Below, one piece after another: positions 49,729 to 57,519 of a DNA stretch of 64,000 bases. Every line of letters begins with the position of its first letter. Positions within the stretch are counted from its first letter, which is position 1. A program made the translations under genes and the position numbers. The DNA is from Methyloligella sp050110875 (GTDB lineage: Bacteria; Pseudomonadota; Alphaproteobacteria; Rhizobiales; Methyloligellaceae): positions 2,852,001 to 2,916,000 of the forward strand of contig CP188828.1 in assembly GCA_050110875.1 (NCBI GenBank), in the 5' to 3' direction. Under the pieces are notes generated by a model that searched no databases, was not told the DNA's origin, and saw nothing but the letters and a program-made list of their open reading frames with translations.

Positions 49729-50826
49729 ATGCAAAAGATTCAATTCGCGGAGGGCATCGAAGTTGCTCCTCTGAGGCTTGGAAGTGCCTTGAAGGGGGCG
49801 GCTTGGATCTATGGTCTGACGATCGCGTCATGCGCGCTCGTCAATGTCATCGTCACACATTTTCCCATCGGGCCTTGGGTCGGTGACGAGATCGCAAAAC
49901 AGTTCTGGCTCGACAACGTAACGTGGCAAATCTTTGCCGCCGGCTGGGCATGTCTGTTCGCCGTCTGCAGCTTCTGGCCGTTCGACAAGATGGAGAACCC
50001 GCTGACGCGCGGGATCTACGTGGTGATCGCATCCTGGGTTTTGGGGTGGATCACGGCAAAGGCGATTTATGTGACGGGCCTCGGCGCCGACTGGGTGTTC
50101 CCCCTGGTGGGCACGTCGTGGTTCTTCCTCGCCTTCTTCTGCTTCAACGGCGAGAACTGGATCGTCCAGGGGCTGAAGCCGTCGCGGCAGTTCTTCATCC
50201 TCCTGATCCTGATCGGTGGTCTCACCTATGTGCTCACTCATACGGATGTGGGTTGGATTCCGGCCTGGTGGTTCCCGTTCAACCTGGTCGGCGCCGGCAC
50301 GGGCATACTCGCCTACCTGACCCGCGGCATGCGGCAGCCCGAGAAATCGGTCACCCAGATGTCGCTGCTTTTCCTGGTCGCCGGCGGGGTGATCTGGGCG
50401 TCAATGGCGGTCGGTGTCTGGGATGCCAATGCCGATGGCGTGTCGGCGTTCTGGAACATGGGCGCCATCAGCGCGGGCAATGAGTGGCTCGTCTTCTTCA
50501 TGGTCGGCACGTCGCTTAACTTCGCGCTGCCGGTGCTGTTCCACAACTGGCCGTTCACCCACATCCCCATGCCGTGGGGCGGGATCCTGGCCTGCTGCTT
50601 CTATCTGGGGCTGGATGTTGTGGTGACCATGGCTCTGCTGGCCGGTGTCGGCTCGCTATACTCCCAGGAGCAGCTGCTGACCTATGCCTATATGGGCGTG
50701 AACTGGTCTCTCGTGATCCCGCTCGTGTTCGGGGTGGGGCTAACCCAGCCTTATCTCTGGCGCGGTCAACGGACACCGGGCAATTGGGAAGATCTTGAGC
50801 CATCGCCGACTGCCACATCGGCATAG
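49729..50826 (+). CDS. Unrecognised integral membrane protein, about 10 membrane segments
   Basis: 365 residues. About ten hydrophobic helices can be counted, unusually rich in Trp, Phe and Gly (examples: WQIFAAGWACLFAVCSFWPF, WIPAWWFPFNLVGAG, EWLVFFMVGTSLNFALPVLF). Short loops, no nucleotide or metal motif, a soluble tail of ~25 residues. I do not recognise the family. An AGGGTAGGG site precedes the ATG. Position after soxC/soxD-like genes and a terminator behind it suggest either a partner of sulfur oxidation, such as a transporter of sulfite/sulfate or quinone-linked anchor, or an independent transporter. Confidence 0.65.
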   Translation: MQKIQFAEGIEVAPLRLGSALKGAAWIYGLTIASCALVNVIVTHFPIGPWVGDEIAKQFWLDNVTWQIFAAGWACLFAVCSFWPFDKMENPLTRGIYVVIASWVLGWITAKAIYVTGLGADWVFPLVGTSWFFLAFFCFNGENWIVQGLKPSRQFFILLILIGGLTYVLTHTDVGWIPAWWFPFNLVGAGTGILAYLTRGMRQPEKSVTQMSLLFLVAGGVIWASMAVGVWDANADGVSAFWNMGAISAGNEWLVFFMVGTSLNFALPVLFHNWPFTHIPMPWGGILACCFYLGLDVVVTMALLAGVGSLYSQEQLLTYAYMGVNWSLVIPLVFGVGLTQPYLWRGQRTPGNWEDLEPSPTATSA

Positions 50827-50854
50827 AGGAGCGATTGGCCGTCGATAGGAGTAG

Positions 50855-50888
50855 AAGGCGGGCCGCAGGTGGCCTCGCCTTTCTTATT
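50855..50888 (+). terminator. Terminator after the 10-TM protein gene
   Basis: AAGGCGGGCC (50855-50864) pairs with GGCCTCGCCTT (50871-50881) with one bulge, followed by TCTTATT. Confidence 0.65.
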
Positions 50889-51243
50889 GCCAGCATCTCA
50901 CGCTCGGTGGATTGCGCTATGTAGTCGCTCAGAAATCTAGCGGGGGTTGAATGTTTCATCCGGGTATCAGTTCGCTTGCACGTCACTAGCCGTCACGTCA
51001 TACTGTGGTAGTAAACCGACTTTGCTAGGTTGCACTTTTAGACCTGCTCAGTCGTCGCCGAGCGATATGGAGGACGAAGATGGTGTCGTTCTCTGGTGGC
51101 AGGCAGCCGCTGCTCGGTCGAGAAGACAAAATTGGCACGGCTTTATGTGGCGATCATTGCTGCAACAGCGATGGGTTCGAGTGTTGGATGGCGCGGCCCA
51201 ACCGCCACGGTAGTTGTGCCGCGCAACAGTGAGGAAGGCGACC
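50889..51243. other. Non-coding region upstream of the TetR-family gene
   Basis: 355 bp with no supported gene. No good copy of the TetR-type palindrome was found here, so autoregulation through that motif is not evident. Confidence 0.4.
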
Positions 51244-51861
51244 TTGGTTGACGCTACTACAATCGACACTCCCCCTGCTGACAAGCCGCAGAAAGAGCGG
51301 ATCCGAAAGATTACCGCAAAGCTTTTTGCCGATAAGGGGTACAGAGCTGTCGGTGTAGCGGAGATTGGCGAGGCCGTTGGACTGGGTCGTGGCGCTCTTT
51401 ACTACCACATTGGAAGTAAAGAGGACCTCCTCTACGACATCGTGATCCGCTATATTACGAAGCTGGTAACGGCCGGCCATACCATTCTTTACGAATATTC
51501 CGATCCGCATGACCGGATCAGACAACTCAGCCGGTACCTTATGCAAACGATCTCGGGCCATCTTTCCGAGCTCACCGTCTGTTTTAGAGAAGCGGACGCC
51601 CTTACGGGTGTACGCCACGAAGAAGTGTCCCGTCTCCACCTGGACTATCAGGAGATTTGGGCGCGTGCGCTTAAGGAAGGCGCTGAACAGGGGGCATTTA
51701 GAGACCTAAACCCCGTAGCGCTGAAGGGTATCCTGGGAATGTATTTCTACAGCTTCCTTTGGCTCAACCCGAACGGGCGCTATACCTCGGATGAGATCGC
51801 TGACATTTTTGCCGACATCGTCTTTAGAGCTGCGGCGAAAGACGGTTCGGGCAGTACCTAA
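51244..51861 (+). CDS. TetR/AcrR family transcriptional regulator
   Basis: 205 residues from the TTG at 51244, which follows GAGGAAGG (51231-51238); an in-frame TTG at 51214 is less well placed. The N-terminal HTH is typical (RIRKITAKLFADKGYRAVGVAEIGEAVGLGRGALYYHIGSKEDLL, residues ~18-65; the recognition helix is within GRGALYYHI). The C-terminal ligand-binding domain is all helical with YQEIWARALKEGAEQGAF. It is the only TetR member in the island and so the best candidate for the palindromic operators A, B, D, E and F. The ligand may be a methylated sulfur compound or a flavin-related metabolite (inference). Confidence 0.88.
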   Translation: MVDATTIDTPPADKPQKERIRKITAKLFADKGYRAVGVAEIGEAVGLGRGALYYHIGSKEDLLYDIVIRYITKLVTAGHTILYEYSDPHDRIRQLSRYLMQTISGHLSELTVCFREADALTGVRHEEVSRLHLDYQEIWARALKEGAEQGAFRDLNPVALKGILGMYFYSFLWLNPNGRYTSDEIADIFADIVFRAAAKDGSGST

Positions 51862-51987
51862 TCGCGAAACTCAGCGCTTAGCGGCCTGACACTCTCTGGC
51901 CGCCGCCGCCAGGCCGAGAGCGCCTGGACGGCGGTTCGCCGCTCCTCGCGGTCGCGTGCTTGTTCGTTTTTTCCGGCACCGCAATGG

Positions 51988-52458
51988 TCAGCGGCGGCCT
52001 GCAGAGGAGAAGCGGTGTTCCAACTCGATCAGCGACAGACACGCTGCGGCGGCACTCCCGCCCTTGTTACGCTTGTCGACGCTGGCCCGCTCCCACGCCT
52101 GCTCCCGGTTCTCGCAAGTGATGATGCCGTTGCCGATGGGAACGGCATGATCCATGGCGAGCTGATGGAGGCCGGCGGAAGATTCCTTAGCGACCACGTC
52201 ATAATGGCTGGTCTCGCCCCGGATGACGCAGCCGAGTGCGATGCAGGCGCGGTGGCGCCCCGCGCGGCCGACGAAGCCGTTGGCGAGGGTCAGGCTTAGG
52301 GCGAGCGGGATCTCAAGGACGCCAGGGACGAAGATGCGCTCATACTCGACACCGTGGATCTCGAGCTCCTCGATGGCGCCCTTGGCGAGCTCCTCGGCGA
52401 TATCCTCGTAGAAGCGCGCCTCGACGATGAGGACCGATGGCGAGGTTTCTGGCGTCAT
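51988..52458 (-). CDS. ribH: 6,7-dimethyl-8-ribityllumazine synthase (RibH)
   Basis: 156 residues, normal length. Conserved elements: VEARFYEDIAEELAKGAIEEL (substrate loop with aromatic residue), VPGVLEIPLAL, ALGCVIRGETSHYDVVAKESS (catalytic His) and PIGNGIITCENREQAWERA. It condenses the RibB product with the pyrimidine branch. The start has GGAG six nt upstream, within what appears to be the end of a decayed ribA-like gene. Confidence 0.95.
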   Translation of the reverse strand: MTPETSPSVLIVEARFYEDIAEELAKGAIEELEIHGVEYERIFVPGVLEIPLALSLTLANGFVGRAGRHRACIALGCVIRGETSHYDVVAKESSAGLHQLAMDHAVPIGNGIITCENREQAWERASVDKRNKGGSAAAACLSLIELEHRFSSAGRR

Positions 52459-52460
52459 GA

Positions 52461-52610
52461 CTACTCCAGGGAGGGGTGGCCGATAACGGTGAGGCCATAC
52501 ACTTCAAGGCCAATCTTTTGGGTGTCGGTCTTCAAGTCGTGGGAAGCCAATTCAATCAGATCCGCCAGGGCGCCTGTTCTGCGCAGGCTTCGACCTGATG
52601 CAAAAATCAA
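52461..52610 (-). pseudogene. Probable remnant of a RibA-type C-terminus upstream of ribH
   Basis: The frame ending at 52461 reads KTDTQKIGLEVYGLTVIG before its stop, which resembles the end of RibA/RibBX proteins (compare RATTLVGLDGYGLNVID of the ribB gene at 44362-45594). It stops 2 nt before the ribH start, the position where ribBA would stand in a ribBA-ribH operon. Upstream of 52611 the frame runs into a terminator hairpin, so the rest of the gene is lost. Confidence 0.4.
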
Positions 52611-52611
52611 A

Positions 52612-52646
52612 CAAGCGGCAGCACGCTTAACACGTGCTGCCGCTTG
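52612..52646 (-). terminator. Terminator downstream of dmoA
   Basis: A perfect 14-bp stem: CAAGCGGCAGCACG (52612-52625) and its complement at 52633-52646, loop 7 nt. On the minus strand it is followed by TGTTTGATTTTTG. It lies 160 nt after the dmoA stop. Confidence 0.75.
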
Positions 52647-52806
52647 TGACGTAACCGACTTCATATACGGTTGGGAGCCGAAGTCCGTTACGGTCTGCTA
52701 CAGTTCCGCGGGAGAGGGTTAGCGGAGCTGCGCTTGCGCAGAGTGACGAAATTCTGAGTTCGGCATGATTGAGGGGCCGAGGCACCTGTCCTCCGCCCCT
52801 CTGAAG
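52647..52806. other. Spacer between dmoA and its terminator
   Basis: 160 bp, no gene seen. No FMN riboswitch-like conserved segments were recognised anywhere in the 52459-52806 interval. Confidence 0.4.
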
Positions 52807-54255
52807 CTATTGTGCGGCTGCCGGAATGCGCTCGTCGGCGAAGTTGGACTCGGTCGTCTTGTCCTGAACGCTCTCCTTGCCGGCAAACGCACCGCGCTGC
52901 TTGCCCGCAGGATGCGAATCCTCAGTGTACGGAGTCGGCGTGCCGATCAGCTTCTCGCGGAATGTGCCTTCCTTGTAGGAGGTCTGCGCACGGCCGCGCT
53001 TGACCAGCTCCGGAACCACATAGTTGATGAAGTCGGAGGTGGTGCCCGGCGTGACCGCGTAAGCGAGGTTGAAGCCATCGATACCGCCTTCGTCGACCCA
53101 TTCCTCGAGCACGTCTGCCACCTTCTGCGGACCGCCGACGAGGACCGGCCCGAGACCGCCGATGCAGCGCTCGCGGATCACATCCTTCACGGTCCAAGTC
53201 TTCCCGTCATGACCGCTGGTGAGGGATTCGAGAGTCGTCCGAAGGGAGTCGTTCTCCAGAGCCTCGAGGGGCTGGTTCGGGTCGTATGTCGAGAAGTCGA
53301 TGCCGGTCCAACCACCGTACAGCGCCAGCATGCCTTCCGGGCTCGCATAGGAGAGGAACTCCTGATATTTGCGCTCGGCGGCTTCGTCGTTGGCCCCGGT
53401 GATCACCGTCAGCAGAGTGAAGATCTTGACCGAATCTCGGGAGCGACCTGTAGCCTCGACCTGGTCGCGGATCTGCTTGGTCACAGCCTTCGACTGCTCG
53501 ATGCTGGTGGTCAGGATAAACATGCCCTCGGCATGACGAGCGGCGAAGGCCTGGCCCTTGGGCGAGGCGCCCGCCTGGAAGATGACTGGCGTCCGCTGGG
53601 GTGAGGGCTCGCAGAGATGGAAGCCCGGCACCTTATAATACTTTCCATCATGACGAATGGGGTGAACCTTGGAGGGATCCGTGAAGATGCCGCTCTCCTT
53701 GTCGCGCAGAACGGCGCCTTCCTCCCAGGATCCTTCCCAGAGCTTGTACATGACCTGCATGTACTCCTCGGCCATCTCGTAGCGCTCGTCGTGACCGATC
53801 TGCTTGTCCATGCCGATGTTCAGAGCAGCGCTGTTTAGATACGACGACACGACGTTCCAGGCGACGCGGCCCTTGGTCAGATGGTCGAGGGTGGAAAGAC
53901 GGCGGGCCAGCACGTAAGGCTGCTCGAAGGTCACCGCGGCGGTGACGCCGAAGCCCACATGATCGGTAACGGCGGCCATGGCCGAGATGGCGCCGAACGG
54001 ATCGTTCACCGGCACCTGGTCGGCATCTTTCAGCGCGGCAGCGGCGGAATTTCTGTAGACATCATAAACGCCAACAACATCAGCGATGAAGAGGGTATCG
54101 AAGTATCCCCTCTCTAGTTCAATCGCCATGTTGGTCCAGTATTCGAGATCGTTATACCGTGACGCTTGGCTTTCCGGATGACGCCATGTACCGGCGGCCT
54201 GGTGACTGACGCAGGTCATGTCGAAGGCGTTCAGAATAATACGCTTCTTCGTCAT
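52807..54255 (-). CDS. dmoA: Dimethylsulfide monooxygenase homologue (DmoA), LLM/NtaA family
   Basis: 482 residues, full length for the NtaA/SnaA/DmoA group. The sequence matches recalled DmoA of Hyphomicrobium sulfonivorans over its whole length: ILNAFDMTCVSHQ, RYNDLEYWTNMAIELERG, FGVTAAVTFEQPYVLARRLS, GRVAWNVVSSYLNSAALNIG, ERCIGGLGPVLVGGPQKVAD and NLAYAVTPGT. DmoA uses FMNH2 and O2 to split dimethylsulfide into methanethiol and formaldehyde; it needs a separate NAD(P)H:FMN reductase, and two candidates lie in the sfn operon. AAGGAG lies 9 nt before the ATG. Operator F is 170 nt upstream and a terminator is downstream. Other NtaA-family substrates (aminopolycarboxylates) cannot be fully excluded. 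Confidence 0.88.
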   Translation of the reverse strand: MTKKRIILNAFDMTCVSHQAAGTWRHPESQASRYNDLEYWTNMAIELERGYFDTLFIADVVGVYDVYRNSAAAALKDADQVPVNDPFGAISAMAAVTDHVGFGVTAAVTFEQPYVLARRLSTLDHLTKGRVAWNVVSSYLNSAALNIGMDKQIGHDERYEMAEEYMQVMYKLWEGSWEEGAVLRDKESGIFTDPSKVHPIRHDGKYYKVPGFHLCEPSPQRTPVIFQAGASPKGQAFAARHAEGMFILTTSIEQSKAVTKQIRDQVEATGRSRDSVKIFTLLTVITGANDEAAERKYQEFLSYASPEGMLALYGGWTGIDFSTYDPNQPLEALENDSLRTTLESLTSGHDGKTWTVKDVIRERCIGGLGPVLVGGPQKVADVLEEWVDEGGIDGFNLAYAVTPGTTSDFINYVVPELVKRGRAQTSYKEGTFREKLIGTPTPYTEDSHPAGKQRGAFAGKESVQDKTTESNFADERIPAAAQ

Positions 54256-54656
54256 ATCATTTAGCTCCTTGGATTTCCCAGATGCGCTCGTTTTTTTTGG
54301 AGTCTCTCATGCCAAAGTAGGCCCCCTTGGATGCCCCTACTGACTCGAAACACTTTCCACTTTAGAGCGGCCTTCATTTGCACCGACCAGACTCCGTCCG
54401 GGCGCTATCGCACCCCCTCAAGTTTTGTATCGATCGGTATATACAGCATGGGTGGGAAAAGAAACCGAGTCAAGCGCTTCGAGATCGTCGCGCCGAGGGG
54501 CTCTGAAGAACCCGAAAACAGTGCTGGGGTGGGGGGCAGCTTCACCAGACGTCTCCTGCGCCGGATGATACCCAAGATGATCACGCCCAGCCGAAGGCCC
54601 TGACGCTTCAAGGTGACGGTGTTGCAACCTGAGCCGCGATGGCCGAGCCAGCCATT
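54256..54656. other. dmoA upstream region
   Basis: 401 bp between dmoA and the end of hipA, both on the minus strand. It carries operator F and a T-run near 54290. No gene is supported; short open frames here are not protein-like. Confidence 0.5.
54426..54441. promoter_or_regulatory. TetR-type operator, site F (dmoA)
   Basis: TGTATCGATCGGTATA; right arm identical to site E, inner ATCGAT-type centre. It lies 170 nt upstream of dmoA, implying a long leader if it marks the promoter. Confidence 0.55.
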
Positions 54657-55979
54657 TTACCGAGTACGCAGTGAGTGTTGGAGTTTGCCCAGCCTACGGT
54701 GGACGACGGAGTTGACCGTCTCTTGGATTTGCGTGGAGACGTCTGGCGCCAAGTCCGCCTCCGCAGCCGCGAGTGCCGAGGGCGCCAACTCAGCAATCTC
54801 TTCCAGCATCCGGGTTGCCACTTTACGCGGCAGTCCGGCCTCCTCGGAAGTTTCGATGAAATGCCGCGCCTCGATATTAGCGATCGTGTGCTGCCACTCC
54901 GCACCAACTGACATGGCGAGCCTTGGATCGAGCCCTCTGGCGGATCCGTCGACGATGCTCGGCTCCACGGTCAGGATGTCGTAAAGCGGGGCGAGGCGGA
55001 ACCTCTTTCCCGATTCCATCAAGATGCTGAAATTCTTCGCGTGCCCGTCCGTGGCGCCTATGAGCCAAAAGATGAGCTGTGCCTTGAGAACGATTTCCTG
55101 ATCGCGTGCCGGATCTTCGCTGCCTTCGAGAACTCTTAAAATCTGGACGACACCCGGGCCACCTTGGCGTTCGTACTTAATGGAAGGGTGGATCGACAGC
55201 GCTTGGCACATATCCTCCTGATGTAGCCGGACGATCTTGCCGTCTTCGGTGCGCTTCCGGTCGAAACGCTCAACAACGAGCGCGCGAGTCGCGCCGAACG
55301 TATGGATCTCCGCGGCTGCCACTGGCAGCCCGAATGCTTCGGTGAGCTTGAGACAGTAATATTCGTTCTCGACGCTGTTGGAGAGGTCCGTGCCTGTCGG
55401 CAGCTTGCCGATCTGGGTCTTCAGGATATGTGTCGTCGGCGTCATGCCGCCGGGCTTAAACCAGCGATTGTCGTGGAAGAGGAGCGCTGTCTTCTTCTGT
55501 GCGCCGGCCACGGAGACACGAAAATTATCGCGAAAAGTGAGGCCCAGGGGCGAGCTGGGAAGCCCCTGGAGAAGCAGCTCCAGGGCTTCGGCATCTAGCG
55601 GTTCGCCGTCCAATTTGGCGGGATCGACGCCATACTGATTAGTTTGTCCATCTTCCCCGGTGAATTGCAAAGCACCAGCGCAGTCGCGGCCAATTTCCTT
55701 CAGAAGGCTGAAGGTATCGGCGCCGTCGGCACGGACCTGCTCCGAAATCGTTCTGCGCTGGCTCTCGGAATCGGGCAGCAGATTGTCAAAGGCCGCCAGG
55801 ACCGCCGGACCGGCGAACGGCTCTTCTCGTAGCGGGAGCATGATCGACGCGGGAAGGGCATCCTTCCTCGCGAGCCAACTCTCGTCGTATCGAAAAGTGA
55901 GGTTCCCCTCCGGCGCTTGCATGAGATACCCGACAAGACTGTCATTCATCAAAACCCGCAACGAGGGGGGAGTGGGCAT
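54657..55979 (-). CDS. hipA: HipA-type serine/threonine kinase toxin
   Basis: 440 residues, full length. The N-terminal couple-HipA domain (LRVLMNDSLVGYL..., LPASIMLPLREEPFAG, FDNLLPDSESQR) is intact. The kinase core has SVAGAQKKTALLFHD (ATP loop), THILKTQI (Lys), the catalytic loop IGATDGHAKNFSI and the metal-binding LAPLYDILT. HipA of E. coli phosphorylates glutamyl-tRNA synthetase and causes dormancy. The HipB antitoxin normally precedes hipA, but the 228 bp upstream contain no such gene. Confidence 0.9.
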   Translation of the reverse strand: MPTPPSLRVLMNDSLVGYLMQAPEGNLTFRYDESWLARKDALPASIMLPLREEPFAGPAVLAAFDNLLPDSESQRRTISEQVRADGADTFSLLKEIGRDCAGALQFTGEDGQTNQYGVDPAKLDGEPLDAEALELLLQGLPSSPLGLTFRDNFRVSVAGAQKKTALLFHDNRWFKPGGMTPTTHILKTQIGKLPTGTDLSNSVENEYYCLKLTEAFGLPVAAAEIHTFGATRALVVERFDRKRTEDGKIVRLHQEDMCQALSIHPSIKYERQGGPGVVQILRVLEGSEDPARDQEIVLKAQLIFWLIGATDGHAKNFSILMESGKRFRLAPLYDILTVEPSIVDGSARGLDPRLAMSVGAEWQHTIANIEARHFIETSEEAGLPRKVATRMLEEIAELAPSALAAAEADLAPDVSTQIQETVNSVVHRRLGKLQHSLRTR

Positions 55980-56029
55980 CGTAAAGCATTTCCCAAAGAG
56001 TCAGTGACTTAAAGGATCTATAACCCGGT

Positions 56030-56045
56030 TGTACCGAACGATTAG
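56030..56045. promoter_or_regulatory. Degenerate TetR-type site G before hipA
   Basis: TGTACCGAACGATTAG resembles the left half of the island operator. It also lies within a separate 22-bp palindrome TTGTAC-N10-GTACAA (56029-56050), about 50 nt upstream of the hipA start, which may be its own operator. Confidence 0.3.
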
Positions 56046-56207
56046 TACAAAGGCAAAGGCGACGAGCTTAGACGGCCAAGAAGTCGCAAAAGGATTGGGA
56101 TTGCACCAAACGCTCGGGGGCGTGAGGCTGGCTAGCCATTTTCTGGCAGCCTAGTGATCCAGGATGTCAGATAGAAGGTGCAAGACCGCGAGAACCTGTT
56201 TCGAGCC

Positions 56208-57173
56208 TCAAGGAATCGGCCTTGCTGGGGCAGAGCTCAGTACGTCCGAGATTTTCTCACAGTCTTGCTTCATCTGGTCCGCAAGAGCCTGTGCGGATTC
56301 GAATGTTCGATCTTCCCGGATGTACTCGATAAATTCGACCTCGATATTTTCTCCATAGAGATTCCCGGCGAAATCAAACAGGAAGGCCTCGAATTTCTGC
56401 ACCCCCGCACCGAAGGTCGGCCGTTTCCCCAGGTAACCCGCCGCATCGTAAGCTTGGCCGTCGACGATGACGCGGACAGCATAGATGCCGTCGGCGACTT
56501 CTTGGCTTGGATGAAGCGCAAGATTGACCGTCGGAAAGCCCAGCCCGGTGCCGCGGCCATCGCCGCTCTTAACGACGCCAGTTATCCGCCACCAATATCC
56601 CAAGGCCTCTGCGGCAGAGCGCACTTCTCCTCGGCACAGGTGGTTTCGTACACGATCGGCAGAATAGGGGTGCTCGTGATCACCGACCTGCTCTACCACC
56701 GTCACGCCGAAACCGAGCTTGGAGCCCATCAGCTTTAGAGCTGCAACAGAGCTTTGCGATCCTTCACCCAGATCGAAATCGTCACCTACCACGACATGAT
56801 TAGCCTTGAGCGCATTCGATAGAACTTGCTCGGCGAAAGACGCGGCGTCTAGTGCGGCCAATGTGGCATCGAAGCTCACGACCAGCACATCATCGACGCC
56901 GACCTCCGACAACAGATGCAGCTTCTTAGGTAGCGAGGTCAGCCGGAAAACTGGCCGCTCAAAGGAGGCAAGCTCGCGTGGATTGGGCTCGAAGACGATG
57001 ACAACGCTTGGTCGCTGAGCTCGGTGTGCCACCGAGAGAGCGGCTCGCAGCACGGCCTGGTGGCCACGATGCACCCCATCGAAGTGACCGATGGCAAGGA
57101 CCGCCCCTTGTGCCAAAGGCGGAATATCGTGCCACCGGCGAAGCAAATCCACTTTTTGCAGTTTTCGGCTCAT
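56208..57173 (-). CDS. ribF: Bifunctional riboflavin kinase / FAD synthetase (RibF)
   Basis: 321 residues. The N-terminal FMN adenylyltransferase domain has IGHFDGVHRGHQAVL (nucleotide-binding GHxDxxHxGH-like) and VVGDDFDLG; the C-terminal riboflavin kinase domain has GRGTGLGFPTVNL and the GIYAVRV, YLGKRPTFG and EVEFIEYIRED segments. It phosphorylates riboflavin to FMN and adenylates FMN to FAD, the last steps of the cofactor pathway whose other steps are encoded at ribA, ribB and ribH in this island. It is on the same strand as hipA with a 228-bp gap. Confidence 0.95.
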   Translation of the reverse strand: MSRKLQKVDLLRRWHDIPPLAQGAVLAIGHFDGVHRGHQAVLRAALSVAHRAQRPSVVIVFEPNPRELASFERPVFRLTSLPKKLHLLSEVGVDDVLVVSFDATLAALDAASFAEQVLSNALKANHVVVGDDFDLGEGSQSSVAALKLMGSKLGFGVTVVEQVGDHEHPYSADRVRNHLCRGEVRSAAEALGYWWRITGVVKSGDGRGTGLGFPTVNLALHPSQEVADGIYAVRVIVDGQAYDAAGYLGKRPTFGAGVQKFEAFLFDFAGNLYGENIEVEFIEYIREDRTFESAQALADQMKQDCEKISDVLSSAPARPIP

Positions 57174-57519
57174 TCGGTCAGGCGTCTAACGCCTCGATCC
57201 GCAGCTGTCGAGATCTACGTTTGCCATCTCATGCCAAGGTTTGTGACCAGTGAAGCAGCAGCAGCTCGCTCTTGCTCTAGAGCGTTTACTGCATCGGTCC
57301 CTGTATTTTCCCGGCGAACAGCGAAATGGGGACTGGAGACAGGTTCGCCCTGGCCTCGCAGCACAGCCATCTAGTCTGGCGGCCGTGAACATGTTGGGGC
57401 CGGGCGGACTCGCCCGCACCTTGGACAGGACCGGACGGGCCATCGCCGACCGTCCCTAAGCTTCAAATGTAGCGGAAGCGCTGTCTAAGCCCGCGAGCCG
57501 GAGCAGGCAACGTCGCAAG
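57174..57519. other. Intergenic region between ribF and the cNMP-domain gene
   Basis: 346 bp; both flanking genes are on the minus strand. No gene or operator of the island type was found. Confidence 0.4.

Noticed and set aside
52459..52806. FMN riboswitch before ribH
   Set aside because: The conserved RFN segments were not found; the strong hairpin there is better explained as the dmoA terminator.
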